Positions 1-7,320 of a stretch of 20,873 nucleotides of DNA are shown here, one piece after another. Each line of letters opens with the position of its first letter. The stretch's first letter is position 1. The notes beneath the pieces were generated by a model that was not told the DNA's origin, searched no databases, and saw only the letters and a list, made by a program, of their open reading frames with translations. The position numbers and the translations under genes are program-made. Location: NCBI GenBank assembly GCA_035316885.1, contig DATHII010000168.1, positions 1 through 20,873 on the forward strand, written 5' to 3'. Source of the DNA: DASRTE01 sp035316885 (lineage in GTDB: Bacteria; Actinomycetota; Actinomycetes; Jiangellales; Jiangellaceae).

Positions 1-727
1 CCTGGAGGCCATCGCGCTGGTGCAGAAGCTCGCTTTCTCGCTCACCGACGAGGATCTCGACGCGGTCGAGGTCGCCGTGCTGCCTCCGTTCACGAACATC
101 CGCTCGGTGCAGACACTCGTCGACGGCGACAAGCTGCGGCTTGTCTACGGCGCCCAGGACACCTCCGAGCACGACGCCGGTCCGTATACCGGCGAGATAT
201 CCGGGGTCATGCTGGCAAAGCTCGGCTGCACCTACGTGATCGTGGGCCACTCCGAGCGACGGCAGTACCACGGTGAGAACGACGTGGTCGTCAACGCGAA
301 GGTCAAGGCAGCGCTTCGGCACGGGCTGGTCCCGATCCTGTGCATCGGCGAGGGGCTTGACGTCCGCCGCGAAGGGCGCCATGTCGAGCACACGCTGGCC
401 CAGCTCGAGGGCGGGCTGCGCGACGTCCCTGCCGACCGGGCGGCCCAGGTCGTCGTCGCGTACGAGCCGGTCTGGGCGATCGGCACCGGCGAGGTCGCCA
501 CGCCGGAGGACGCGCAGGAGGTGTGCGCAGCCATCCGCAGACGGCTCGGCGAGCTGTACTCGGCCAAGCTCGCCCAGGGTGTGCGGATCCTCTACGGGGG
601 CTCGGTCAAGGCTGCCAACATCGGGCCCATCATGGAGCAGCCCGACATCGACGGAGCGCTGGTCGGCGGTGCGAGCATCGACGCGGACGAGTTCGCCGCG
701 ATCTGCCGCTTCAGCCGCACCGGCTGA
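1..727 (+). CDS. tpiA: Triosephosphate isomerase, 5'-truncated by the window edge
   Basis: Interconverts dihydroxyacetone phosphate and glyceraldehyde 3-phosphate in cytosolic glycolysis and gluconeogenesis. The frame is already open at base 2 (LEAIALVQKLAFS...). The usual start with the MAGNWKMN motif must lie upstream, so the GTG at 20 is an internal codon and not the start. Visible hallmarks are the catalytic histidine in IVGHSERR, the catalytic glutamate in AYEPVWAIGTG, the mobile loop after it, the phosphate-binding YGGSVK, and the closing LVGGASID. All 235 residues after base 20 match a normal TIM barrel with no break. It precedes secG, as in most actinobacteria, where gap-pgk-tpiA is typically the upstream glycolytic cluster (not visible here). 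Identity is very secure; only the N-terminus is missing. Confidence 0.97.
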   Translation, partial: LEAIALVQKLAFSLTDEDLDAVEVAVLPPFTNIRSVQTLVDGDKLRLVYGAQDTSEHDAGPYTGEISGVMLAKLGCTYVIVGHSERRQYHGENDVVVNAKVKAALRHGLVPILCIGEGLDVRREGRHVEHTLAQLEGGLRDVPADRAAQVVVAYEPVWAIGTGEVATPEDAQEVCAAIRRRLGELYSAKLAQGVRILYGGSVKAANIGPIMEQPDIDGALVGGASIDADEFAAICRFSRTG

Positions 728-849
728 CCACCAGCGATGGTGACCGTCCGGTTCGCCCCGGGTCGCGTGCGCCGAATGCCGGTCGACCGCGTACTCTGTC
801 CCTACGCGCGCCGGCTGATGCGGCCGACCGGAAGGAAACGCTCACCACA
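728..849 (+). promoter_or_regulatory. tpiA-secG intergenic region with a candidate -10 box
   Basis: This 122-base gap separates tpiA and secG. A TACTCT hexamer at 792-797 fits the actinobacterial TANNNT -10 pattern and would start a transcript near 804, leaving a leader of about 45 nt. A purine-rich ribosome-binding stretch (GGAAGGA, 830-836) lies in that leader. No convincing -35 is visible. It could give secG/rbpA a promoter separate from the glycolytic operon. This is a pattern match only. Confidence 0.35.
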
Positions 850-1086
850 GTGAAGATCGTCTTCTCGCTCCTGCTCGTCATTACCAGCCTGCTGCTGATC
901 GTGCTTATCCTCCTGCACAAGGGCAAGGGCGGCGGCCTGTCCGACATGTTCGGCGGAGGTGTCTCGTCGTCGCTTGGTGGTTCCTCGATCGCGGAGCGAA
1001 ACCTCGACCGCATCACGGTCGCGATCGGCATCCTGTGGGCGGCCAGCATCGTCGGGCTCGGGTTGCTCGCAAAGACCGCCGTCTGA
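850..1086 (+). CDS. secG: Preprotein translocase subunit SecG
   Basis: A 78-residue small membrane subunit of the SecYEG protein-export channel; it assists SecA-driven translocation. The GTG at 850 is chosen because it begins the conserved SecG N-terminus (KIVFSLLLVITSLLLIVLILLHKG), and a GGAAGGA sequence lies 13 nt upstream. The frame is open further upstream, but that translation is arginine/proline-rich and unrelated. The protein shows the family plan: a first transmembrane helix (about residues 3-23), then the cytosolic glycine-rich segment KGKGGGLSDMFGGG with SSSLGGSS, then NLDRITV leading into a second helix (about 56-75). The length is normal for actinobacterial SecG. It sits between tpiA and rbpA, a common arrangement in the phylum. 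Identity is secure. Confidence 0.95.
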   Translation: MKIVFSLLLVITSLLLIVLILLHKGKGGGLSDMFGGGVSSSLGGSSIAERNLDRITVAIGILWAASIVGLGLLAKTAV

Positions 1087-1120
1087 CCTGTTCAGCACGT
1101 CCTACGAGGGAGTTCGACCC

Positions 1121-1462
1121 GTGGCAAGTGGCAATGCCATCCGCGGCAGTCGTGTCGGTGCTGGCCCGATGGGCGAGGCCGAACGCGGCGAGGCCGCACC
1201 CCGCCAGCGAATCGCGTTCTACTGCGTCCAGGGACACGAGACCGTACCCAGCTTCGCCGCCGAGGCCGTGATCCCCGAGTACTGGGACTGCCCACGCTGC
1301 GGGTTGCCGGCCAGCCGCGATCCCGAGAACCCGCCACCGGCGCCGCGCAACGAGCCCTACAAGACCCACCTGGCCTATGTGAAGGAGCGGCGCAGCGACG
1401 CCGACGGCGCGGCCATCCTCGAGGAGGCGCTGCAGGGTCTGCGCAAGGTCCGCGGCGCCTGA
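1121..1462 (+). CDS. rbpA: RNA polymerase-binding protein RbpA (zinc-site type)
   Basis: A 113-residue actinobacterial transcription factor that binds core RNA polymerase and group 1/2 sigma factors and helps open-complex formation. The GTG at 1121 is chosen because it follows a GAGGGAG ribosome-binding site (1106-1112) with 8-nt spacing and starts the family N-terminus (ASGNAIRGSRVGA). The core has C35, H39, C57 and C60 in the FYC...GHE...WDCPRCG pattern, the Cys/His set that binds zinc in Streptomyces RbpA and that the mycobacterial protein lacks. A proline-rich basic linker (PPPAPRNEPYKTH) leads to the sigma-interaction helix (YVKERRSDADGAAILEEAL). It lies 34 nt after secG and may be cotranscribed with it. 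Some actinobacteria have a second paralogue (RbpB), so the exact paralogue is less certain than the family. Confidence 0.9.
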   Translation: MASGNAIRGSRVGAGPMGEAERGEAAPRQRIAFYCVQGHETVPSFAAEAVIPEYWDCPRCGLPASRDPENPPPAPRNEPYKTHLAYVKERRSDADGAAILEEALQGLRKVRGA

Positions 1463-1496
1463 ACTCAGGGGTCTGTGTGCGCCACCGTCGGGCCGG
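1463..1496. other. Convergent gap between rbpA and the cyclase gene
   Basis: These 34 bases separate the 3' ends of two convergent genes. I see no strong hairpin with a T tract, so no terminator is called. Transcripts from both sides probably run into each other here or end by Rho. Confidence 0.5.
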
Positions 1497-2345
1497 CTAC
1501 CAGCGGGCGATCACTCGGCACGGCCCGCCGGACCCCTGCTCCCAGGGAACGAGCCCGACGAAGATCTCTGCGCCGCGTGGCGGAATGGTGCCCGTGTTCC
1601 GGAGGTTCTCCAGGCCCCACCGGTCTGCGCCGAGTAGGCCCACGTGAACGTCGAAAGTGGCAGACGGTCCGTGATCCAGGCTGAGCGTGTCGACCCCGAT
1701 GCCGGTGATGTTCCGCCGTTCGACCAACCACTCGATGGCTTCCAGGTCGAACCCGGGGAAGTGGTACACCCCGCTGCCGTCGGTGCCGCGGTAGAGCTCG
1801 GTCGATCCGGCCCGGGTCTCCCAGCCTGAGTACATGAGGACCGCCGAGCGGCGCGCGATCCGCCCGTGCCGGCGCTCGTACCTGATCAGATCGTCGACCG
1901 TGACCTCGGCGTCGGAGTCGGATGCAACCTTGTCGCTGATGTCGATCACGACGGCAGGGACGAGCAGCTCGTCCAGGCTGATGTCCGGCGACAGGCGCCC
2001 GTTTCGGGCAAAGTGCCCCGGGGCGTCCATGTGTGTCGCGGTGTGTTCGTAGAACGTCCAGCGCTGCAGGTAGTAGCCGTTCTCCTCGATGGTGACGTGT
2101 GTCGATCGCGTGGCCTCCTCGCCGTCGACGAAGACCGGGAAGGACGCCGAGAACGTCCAGGTGAGGTCACGCATCCGGCGGCTCCTTGGCGCTGCCGCAG
2201 CCGTCGAGGGGATGGCCAGCGCTCCGATCGAGACGCCGAGGCCGCCGGCGATCACCGCGCGGCGGCTCACCGGCGTTCCCTGATGCTGATGGGTCGGTGC
2301 ATCGAGCCGCTCGCGCACCGCTTCGTGAGTCTCGGCGAGACACAT
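1497..2345 (-). CDS. Tat-exported cyclase-family metal hydrolase (kynurenine formamidase-like fold)
   Basis: A 282-residue protein of the cyclase family (PF04199), whose members include kynurenine formamidases, isatin hydrolase and polyketide cyclase-like proteins. The substrate cannot be read from sequence. The metal motif HTATHMDAPGHF is at 101-112, in place of the common H-x-G-T-H-x-D-x-P-x-H-F; later family blocks are ITGIGVDTLSLD (214-225) and H234. The N-terminus has a twin-arginine signal: S28-R29-R30, a hydrophobic stretch (about 31-47) and an AAAAP cleavage-like region near 49-53, so it should act outside the membrane. The ATG at 2345 was chosen over an in-frame start at 2378 because AAAGGGAGG lies 6 nt before it. 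It follows pgl by 89 nt on the same strand and may be the last gene of the pentose phosphate operon, although its function looks unrelated. Confidence 0.85.
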   Translation of the reverse strand: MCLAETHEAVRERLDAPTHQHQGTPVSRRAVIAGGLGVSIGALAIPSTAAAAPRSRRMRDLTWTFSASFPVFVDGEEATRSTHVTIEENGYYLQRWTFYEHTATHMDAPGHFARNGRLSPDISLDELLVPAVVIDISDKVASDSDAEVTVDDLIRYERRHGRIARRSAVLMYSGWETRAGSTELYRGTDGSGVYHFPGFDLEAIEWLVERRNITGIGVDTLSLDHGPSATFDVHVGLLGADRWGLENLRNTGTIPPRGAEIFVGLVPWEQGSGGPCRVIARW

Positions 2346-2351
2346 GGCAAG

Positions 2352-2360
2352 CCTCCCTTT
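2352..2360 (-). promoter_or_regulatory. Strong ribosome-binding site deciding the cyclase start
   Basis: On the minus strand this reads AAAGGGAGG, 6 nt before the ATG at 2345-2343. It is a near-ideal Shine-Dalgarno sequence and rules out the longer in-frame start at 2378. Confidence 0.75.
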
Positions 2361-2366
2361 GTTCGC

Positions 2367-2391
2367 AGCTGCCCGCACGTCGCCGGCAGCT
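2367..2391. repeat. Inverted repeat between pgl and the cyclase gene
   Basis: AGCTGCC (2367-2373) and GGCAGCT (2385-2391) form perfect 7-bp arms around an 11-nt spacer, 21 nt upstream of the cyclase start on the minus strand. No T tract follows, so it does not look like an intrinsic terminator. It could be an operator, an mRNA hairpin in the leader, or chance in GC-rich DNA. Confidence 0.35.
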
Positions 2392-2434
2392 TCGCGGCGG
2401 AGCCGGGTCCGCTGATCCTTTCTACTCCCCTACA

Positions 2435-3211
2435 TCAGGGCGAGGCGATGCGCTCGAGGCCAGGCGGGAGCGCGGAGGCAGCAGCCCGGTCGAGCAGCCA
2501 CAGAGTGCGTTGGCGGCCGCGGGCCCCGGCGGCGGGCACCTGCACCTCGCCGGCCCCGGACAGCGCCATCCGCACAGCGGCCGCCTTGTCGTCGCCCGCA
2601 ACGACCAGCCACACCTCGGCGGCCGTGCGAATCGCCGGCAGCGTCAACGAGATGCGGGTCGGCGGCGGCTTGGGAGATCCTCGGACGGCCACGACCTGTC
2701 GAGTCTCGTAGAGGGCGGGTTGGTCTGGGAACAGCGACGCCACGTGCCCGTCCGGTCCGACACCGAGCATCAGGACGTCGAACTCCGGCACCAGGGCGTG
2801 GTTCTCGGGGCGGCTGGCGGCGGCCAGTTCCGCGGCGTAGCGCTCGGCCGCCGCGTCCGGGTCGTCGCCGGCGTCCTCGGTCGCAGGCATCGGATGGACC
2901 CGGTGGGAGGCCACCGGTACCGCGTCGAGCAGCGCGGAACGTGCCTGGGTCTCGTTGCGCTCGGGGTGTCCCCGAGGCAGGAACCGCTCGTCCCCCCACC
3001 ACACGTCGAGGTGCTTCCAGTCGACGGCCGATCGTGCGGGCGATGCGGCCACCGCCGCCATCGTCGCACCTGCCACGCCGCCCCCCGTCAGCACGATGCA
3101 GGCGTTCTCGCGAGCGGACTGGACATCGGCGATGCGAGTGATCAGCCGACCGGCGACGGAGGCGGCAAGCTCGTCGGCGTCGCGGTGGATGACGACCGCA
3201 GGCGGGCTCAT
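2435..3211 (-). CDS. pgl: 6-phosphogluconolactonase
   Basis: A 258-residue DevB/SOL-type lactonase that hydrolyses 6-phosphoglucono-1,5-lactone to 6-phosphogluconate, the second oxidative pentose phosphate step, in the cytosol. It has the three family blocks: the phosphate-binding GGGVAGATM (usually GGSTP-like), W-GDERFLPRGHPERNE, and GVGPDGHVASLFP with the catalytic histidine. The C-terminal block VWLVVAGDDKAAAV is also typical. The length is normal. The ATG at 3211 overlaps the opcA stop codon (ATGA), so translation is probably coupled. The frame is continuous and the neighbourhood (opcA, zwf) fits the step order of the pathway. The lactonase call is secure. Confidence 0.95.
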   Translation of the reverse strand: MSPPAVVIHRDADELAASVAGRLITRIADVQSARENACIVLTGGGVAGATMAAVAASPARSAVDWKHLDVWWGDERFLPRGHPERNETQARSALLDAVPVASHRVHPMPATEDAGDDPDAAAERYAAELAAASRPENHALVPEFDVLMLGVGPDGHVASLFPDQPALYETRQVVAVRGSPKPPPTRISLTLPAIRTAAEVWLVVAGDDKAAAVRMALSGAGEVQVPAAGARGRQRTLWLLDRAAASALPPGLERIASP

Positions 3212-4173
3212 CGTGACGTCCGGCGCCGGCTGGGCGCCTTCGACCGCGTCGTCCGTCCGGTCTCGCGTAGCAGGGTGAGCCCGTCGGACAGCACGTGTGC
3301 GTACGTCTCATCCGGGTCCAGCCGCCGTAGCTCCTCGGCCAGGCAGTCACGATCGAGCCGCTTGTGCAGGGCCACCTGGCGCTCGTCGTGGCCAGGAACC
3401 GACAGCATCGCGACGTCGTCGCCGGGCCGGTCGAGCTCGATCGGTCCCGAGCGACGGTCGAGCGCGACGTTGACCAGCCCGTCCACGCCCGCCGCCTTGG
3501 TCCGGGTGACCGGGCACCGGAGCGCGAAAGCGAGCCACGCGGCGAGCAGGTCGGCGCTCGGACTGTCCGGCGCGCCCACCACCCGCGCCGCCGTCACGTC
3601 CTCGAACGGCGGCAGATCCATCGCCGCCGCCAGCAACGACCGCCAACCGGTGATCCTGGACCACGCCAGGTCGGTGTCGCCCGGTCGGTAGGTTTCGGCG
3701 CGGTCTCGCAGGGCGGCGATGGGCCGCTTGCACGCGGCGGTGTCGGTGATGCGGCGCTGCGCCAGACCTCCGATCGGATCCTCCGCCGGCACGGCCGGTG
3801 TCTCGCCCGGCCACCAGGCGACAACCGGGGCGTCGGGGAGCAGCAGAGGGAGGACCACCGACTCGCCGTGCGCCGTCAGCGGACCGAACGTCCGCAGCAC
3901 GATGACCTCGCCCGCACCGGCATCGCCACCCACCCGGATCTGGGCGTCGAGCCGGGCCGCGCCGCGCGCAGTTCCGCGCACCACGACCAGGATCCGGCAC
4001 GGGTGTTCATGACTCGCATGGTTGGCCGACTCGATGGCCGGCTCCACGTCGTCGTCGACGACCAGCACGAGGGTGAGCACCCGACCCAGCGCGATCGCTC
4101 CGTGTTTCACGCGCAGTTCGACCATCCGCTTGGCAACGCCGTTCGCGGTGGTGGACGGCATGTCGATGATCAC
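3208..4173 (-). CDS. opcA: Glucose-6-phosphate dehydrogenase assembly protein OpcA
   Basis: A 321-residue OpcA protein, known in cyanobacteria and actinobacteria as a partner that promotes assembly and activity of glucose-6-phosphate dehydrogenase. The GTG at 4173 starts VIIDMPSTTANGVAKRM, which matches the short N-terminus of the family; GGGAGGA ends 4 nt before it. The frame is open further upstream but overlaps zwf and shows no family similarity. Recognisable segments are HEHPCRILVVV (about 50-60), the central VVLPLLLPDAPVVAWWPGETP, and the C-terminal region ending in a basic tail (TTRSKAPSRRRTSR). There is a 37-nt gap after zwf, and the stop overlaps the pgl start. Position immediately after zwf supports the call. 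Confidence 0.93.
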   Translation of the reverse strand: MIIDMPSTTANGVAKRMVELRVKHGAIALGRVLTLVLVVDDDVEPAIESANHASHEHPCRILVVVRGTARGAARLDAQIRVGGDAGAGEVIVLRTFGPLTAHGESVVLPLLLPDAPVVAWWPGETPAVPAEDPIGGLAQRRITDTAACKRPIAALRDRAETYRPGDTDLAWSRITGWRSLLAAAMDLPPFEDVTAARVVGAPDSPSADLLAAWLAFALRCPVTRTKAAGVDGLVNVALDRRSGPIELDRPGDDVAMLSVPGHDERQVALHKRLDRDCLAEELRRLDPDETYAHVLSDGLTLLRETGRTTRSKAPSRRRTSR

Positions 4174-4177
4174 GACG

Positions 4178-4184
4178 TCCTCCC
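4178..4184 (-). promoter_or_regulatory. Ribosome-binding site deciding the opcA start
   Basis: The minus strand reads GGGAGGA, ending 4 nt before the GTG at 4173-4171. It supports the GTG over the in-frame ATG at 4161 (Met5), which would be about 16 nt away. Confidence 0.6.
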
Positions 4185-4210
4185 GCCCGGCCGACGGGGC
4201 CCGCCCGCTG

Positions 4211-5740
4211 TCACGGCCTTCTCCAGGCCCGGCCGTCGCGGGCCAGCATCGCGTCGGCCGAAGCCGGACCCCAGCTTCCGGACGGATAGGCCTCTGGCGC
4301 GCCGTAACGGGCCCAATAGCGCACGATCGGATCGAGGATCTGCCACGACAGCTCGACCTCCTCGTGCCGGGGGAACAGCGGCGGGTCGCCGAGCAGCACA
4401 TCGAGCAGAAGCCGCTCGTAAGCCTCCGGGCTGTCCTCGGTGAACGAGTGCCCGTAGCCGAAGTCCATGGTGACGTCGCGGACCTCCATGGCGGTGCCGG
4501 GCACCTTCGACCCGAAGCGCATCGTCACGCCCTCGTCCGGCTGGACGCGCACGACCAGGGCGTTCTGCCCCAGTTCCTCGGTCGCCGTGGACTCGAACGG
4601 CAGGTGCGGCGCCCGCTTGAACACCACGGCGACCTCGGTGACGCGCCGGCCCAGCCGCTTGCCGGTGCGCAGGTAGAACGGCACACCCGCCCAGCGCCGG
4701 GTGTCGATGTCGAGGCGGATCGCAGCATACGTCTCGGTCTTCGAGTCCGGCGGGATGCCTGCCTCGTCGACGTAGCCCGGAGCCTCCACCCCGCCGGCCC
4801 AACCGTCGGCATACTGGCCGCGCGCCGTGTGGCGCCCGAGGTCGGGCGGCAGGCGTACCGCGGAGAGCACCTTCTCTTTCTCGGCGCGCAGGTCGCGGGC
4901 GTCGAACGATACCGGCTCCTCCATCCCCACCAGCGCAAGCAGCTGGAGGAGGTGGTTCTGGATGACGTCGCGCGCTGCGCCGATGCCGTCGTAGTAGCCC
5001 GCCCGGCTCCCGATACCGATGTCCTCGGCCATGGTGATCTGGACGTGGTCGACGAAGTGCGCGTTCCAGATCGGTTCGAACAGCTGGTTGGCGAAGCGCA
5101 GAGCCAGGATGTTCTGGACGGTCTCCTTGCCGAGGTAGTGGTCGATCCGGAAGACGGTGTCGGGCGGGAAGATCGCCTCGACGGTGTTGTTCAGGTCGCG
5201 GGCGCTGGCAAGGTCGTGGCCGAACGGTTTCTCGATGACGACCCGGCGCCATTGGTCCTGGTCGTCCGGTTCGGCGAGGCCCGAGCGGGCCAGCTGCTTG
5301 CAGACGATGTCGAAGTACGAGGGCGGGATGGACAGGTAGAACGCGTAGTTTCCGCTGGTGCCCTGAGCCTTGTCGAGATCGTGGACGGTGTCGGCCAGCC
5401 GGTCGAACGCGTCGTCGTCGGAGAACTCGCCCGGCACGAACCGGAAGCCCTGGGAAAGCTGCCGCCAGGTCGCCTCGCGGAACGGCGTGCGGGCGTACTG
5501 CCGTACGGCGTCGTGGACCTGATCGCCGAAGTCCTGGTCGGCCCAGTCGCGGCGGGCGAAGCCGACCAGTGAGAAGCCCGGTGGGAGCAACCCCCGGTTG
5601 GCCAGGTCGTAGACGGCGGGCATGAGCTTCTTCCGGGACAGGTCGCCTGTGACGCCGAAGATCACCAGGCTGCACGGCCCGGCGATGCGCGGCAGGCGCT
5701 TGTCCCTGGGGTCTCGCAGCGGGTTGCGGTGATCTCTCAT
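4211..5740 (-). CDS. zwf: Glucose-6-phosphate 1-dehydrogenase
   Basis: A 509-residue enzyme oxidising glucose 6-phosphate to 6-phosphogluconolactone with NADP+; it is the committed step of the oxidative pentose phosphate pathway and a main NADPH source. The N-terminal dinucleotide fold has FGVTGDLSRKK (28-38). VVIEKPFG is at 167-174. The substrate-binding and catalytic signature RIDHYLGKE is at 198-206, with D200 as the likely dyad aspartate and H264 in IQNHLLQL as the likely catalytic histidine, by analogy with the Leuconostoc enzyme. The ATG at 5740 overlaps the pgi stop (ATGA). Although the frame is open far upstream through pgi, family homology starts at this ATG. Length and motifs are normal. 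Confidence 0.97.
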   Translation of the reverse strand: MRDHRNPLRDPRDKRLPRIAGPCSLVIFGVTGDLSRKKLMPAVYDLANRGLLPPGFSLVGFARRDWADQDFGDQVHDAVRQYARTPFREATWRQLSQGFRFVPGEFSDDDAFDRLADTVHDLDKAQGTSGNYAFYLSIPPSYFDIVCKQLARSGLAEPDDQDQWRRVVIEKPFGHDLASARDLNNTVEAIFPPDTVFRIDHYLGKETVQNILALRFANQLFEPIWNAHFVDHVQITMAEDIGIGSRAGYYDGIGAARDVIQNHLLQLLALVGMEEPVSFDARDLRAEKEKVLSAVRLPPDLGRHTARGQYADGWAGGVEAPGYVDEAGIPPDSKTETYAAIRLDIDTRRWAGVPFYLRTGKRLGRRVTEVAVVFKRAPHLPFESTATEELGQNALVVRVQPDEGVTMRFGSKVPGTAMEVRDVTMDFGYGHSFTEDSPEAYERLLLDVLLGDPPLFPRHEEVELSWQILDPIVRYWARYGAPEAYPSGSWGPASADAMLARDGRAWRRP

Positions 5741-7320
5741 CGCAGCACCTCGAGCAGGCGTTCGACGCCGGCCTTGCGGGCGGTGAGATGGAGTCGCAGG
5801 ACCGGCCGGCCGTGCTCGGCGAGCACCTGTGCGTCGCCCGCGGCCTGTGCGGTGATGAGCTGACCGAAGGTGAACGGTCGCTCCGGCACCGGTAGGTCGT
5901 CGGACGTGTCGCCGGTCACCTGGAGGTAGATGCCGACCGGCGGTCCACCCTTGTGGAACTGACCGGTCGAGTGCAGGAAGCGAGGTCCCCAGCCGAACGT
6001 CACCGGGCGCTCGGTACGCATCGCCAGCGGTCGCCGTACCCCGGCGAGGACGCCGTCGTCGCCATCCCGGTCGAGATAGGCCATGACGGCGAGGTAGCCG
6101 TTGGCTGGCAGGTGGGCCAGCAGGGCGTCGACCGCACCGGACAGCGAGTCGATACCGTCGAGCAGGCCGGGGGTTCCCCGCACTTCGACCACGCCGTCGA
6201 CGAAGGCCGCGGGTTCGGGTTCGGGGCGGGCGTCGAGCACGCCGCGGGCGGCCTTCTTGGCGCTTTCGACGTCGGGCTGGTCGAAGGGGTTGATCCCGAC
6301 CACCCGTCCGGCAACGGCCGTGGCGTACTCCCACAAGAGCATCTGCGCGCCTAGTGGTCCGCTGACCGTGAGGACGGACCTGCCTGTCTCAGTGGGGCCT
6401 AGCAGAGCCGGCAGAACATCGGGCGCGGGCCAGCGGATCTCCGGCGCGTCGACCCCCTCGACGACGATGGGAAGGAGCCCGGTGCCGTCCTTGCCGGTGG
6501 ACTCCGCGATCAGTTGCTCGGCCCAGTCGGCGAAGCCGACGATGCCGGAGCCGGCGTCGGCGATGGACACCTTGTCGCGGCCGCCGGCCACGCCGCCGCC
6601 GAGAGCGGCGCCGAGGGTCAGCGCCGGGTTGGCGGGATCGTCGGCAACCAGCGCGGGCGCCACGGCCGCGGCCTCGTCGAGCAGGGCGGACACGTCCACA
6701 CCGGCGAGGGCGGACGGGACCAGCCCGAAGGCGGTCAGCGCCGAGTAGCGCCCGCCAACCGAGGAGTCGGCGAGGAAGGCCCTCCGGTAGCCCGACGCCG
6801 CAGCCAGCTCCGCGAGCGAAGAACCGGTATCGGTGACCACCACCATGTGCTCGCCCGGTTCGATGCCGCGGGAGCGGAAGGCGGCCTCGAAGGCACGGCG
6901 CTGACTGTCGGTCTCGACAGTGGAGCCGGATTTGCTCGACACCACGACGACGGTGCGCTCCGGCCGGTCGGCCAGCGCCCGCCGGACCGCACCGGGGTCG
7001 GTGGTGTCGAGAACCGTGAGTTCGACCCCAGCCGTCCGGGTGACGACTTCGGGAGCCAACGACGACCCGCCCATGCCGCAGAGCACGACGCGGTCGAGGC
7101 CGTCGGCGCGCACGTCGGCCGTGAGTGCCTCGATCTCGGCGAGCAGCGGTCGCGAGCTCTCGTAGAGATGGACCCAGCCGAGCCGGACCGCCGCCTCCTC
7201 CTCGGCCGCCGGACCCCACAGCGTGGCGTCACCGGCGGCGATCCGCGACGCGACGCGGTCGGCGACCAGGTCTGCGACCAGCGCGGGGTCGGCGGACGGT
7301 GCCGAGACCGTGACCGTCAT
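5737..7320 (-). CDS. pgi: Glucose-6-phosphate isomerase, actinobacterial type
   Basis: A 527-residue phosphosugar isomerase interconverting glucose 6-phosphate and fructose 6-phosphate, linking the pentose phosphate enzymes to glycolysis. SIS-type phosphosugar-binding signatures are visible: VVLCGMGGSSLAPEVV (about 79-94) and VVVVSSKSGSTVETDSQ in the first SIS domain. The second half carries AGRVVGINPFDQPDVESAKKAAR, typical of PGI. The sequence is closer to the form that in some bacteria is fused behind transaldolase than to the E. coli-type PGI. Here the two are separate: tal ends with TGA and pgi begins with the ATG at 7320 sharing one base (TGATG). That favours coupled translation. The ATG is supported by the overlap and by loss of homology upstream. 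Confidence 0.93.
   Translation of the reverse strand: MTVTVSAPSADPALVADLVADRVASRIAAGDATLWGPAAEEEAAVRLGWVHLYESSRPLLAEIEALTADVRADGLDRVVLCGMGGSSLAPEVVTRTAGVELTVLDTTDPGAVRRALADRPERTVVVVSSKSGSTVETDSQRRAFEAAFRSRGIEPGEHMVVVTDTGSSLAELAAASGYRRAFLADSSVGGRYSALTAFGLVPSALAGVDVSALLDEAAAVAPALVADDPANPALTLGAALGGGVAGGRDKVSIADAGSGIVGFADWAEQLIAESTGKDGTGLLPIVVEGVDAPEIRWPAPDVLPALLGPTETGRSVLTVSGPLGAQMLLWEYATAVAGRVVGINPFDQPDVESAKKAARGVLDARPEPEPAAFVDGVVEVRGTPGLLDGIDSLSGAVDALLAHLPANGYLAVMAYLDRDGDDGVLAGVRRPLAMRTERPVTFGWGPRFLHSTGQFHKGGPPVGIYLQVTGDTSDDLPVPERPFTFGQLITAQAAGDAQVLAEHGRPVLRLHLTARKAGVERLLEVLR

Noticed and set aside
20..727. GTG at base 20 as the tpiA start
   Set aside because: The frame is open to base 2 with family-like residues, and the conserved NWKMN region must lie further upstream outside the window.
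1463..1496. Bidirectional terminator between rbpA and the cyclase gene
   Set aside because: No stable stem with a flanking T tract was found in 34 bp.
2186..5572. Open frames of about 500 codons on the plus strand opposite cyclase, pgl, opcA and zwf
   Set aside because: Low-complexity Arg/Gly/Val-rich translations, no ribosome-binding site or family motif, and fully overlapped by recognised genes.
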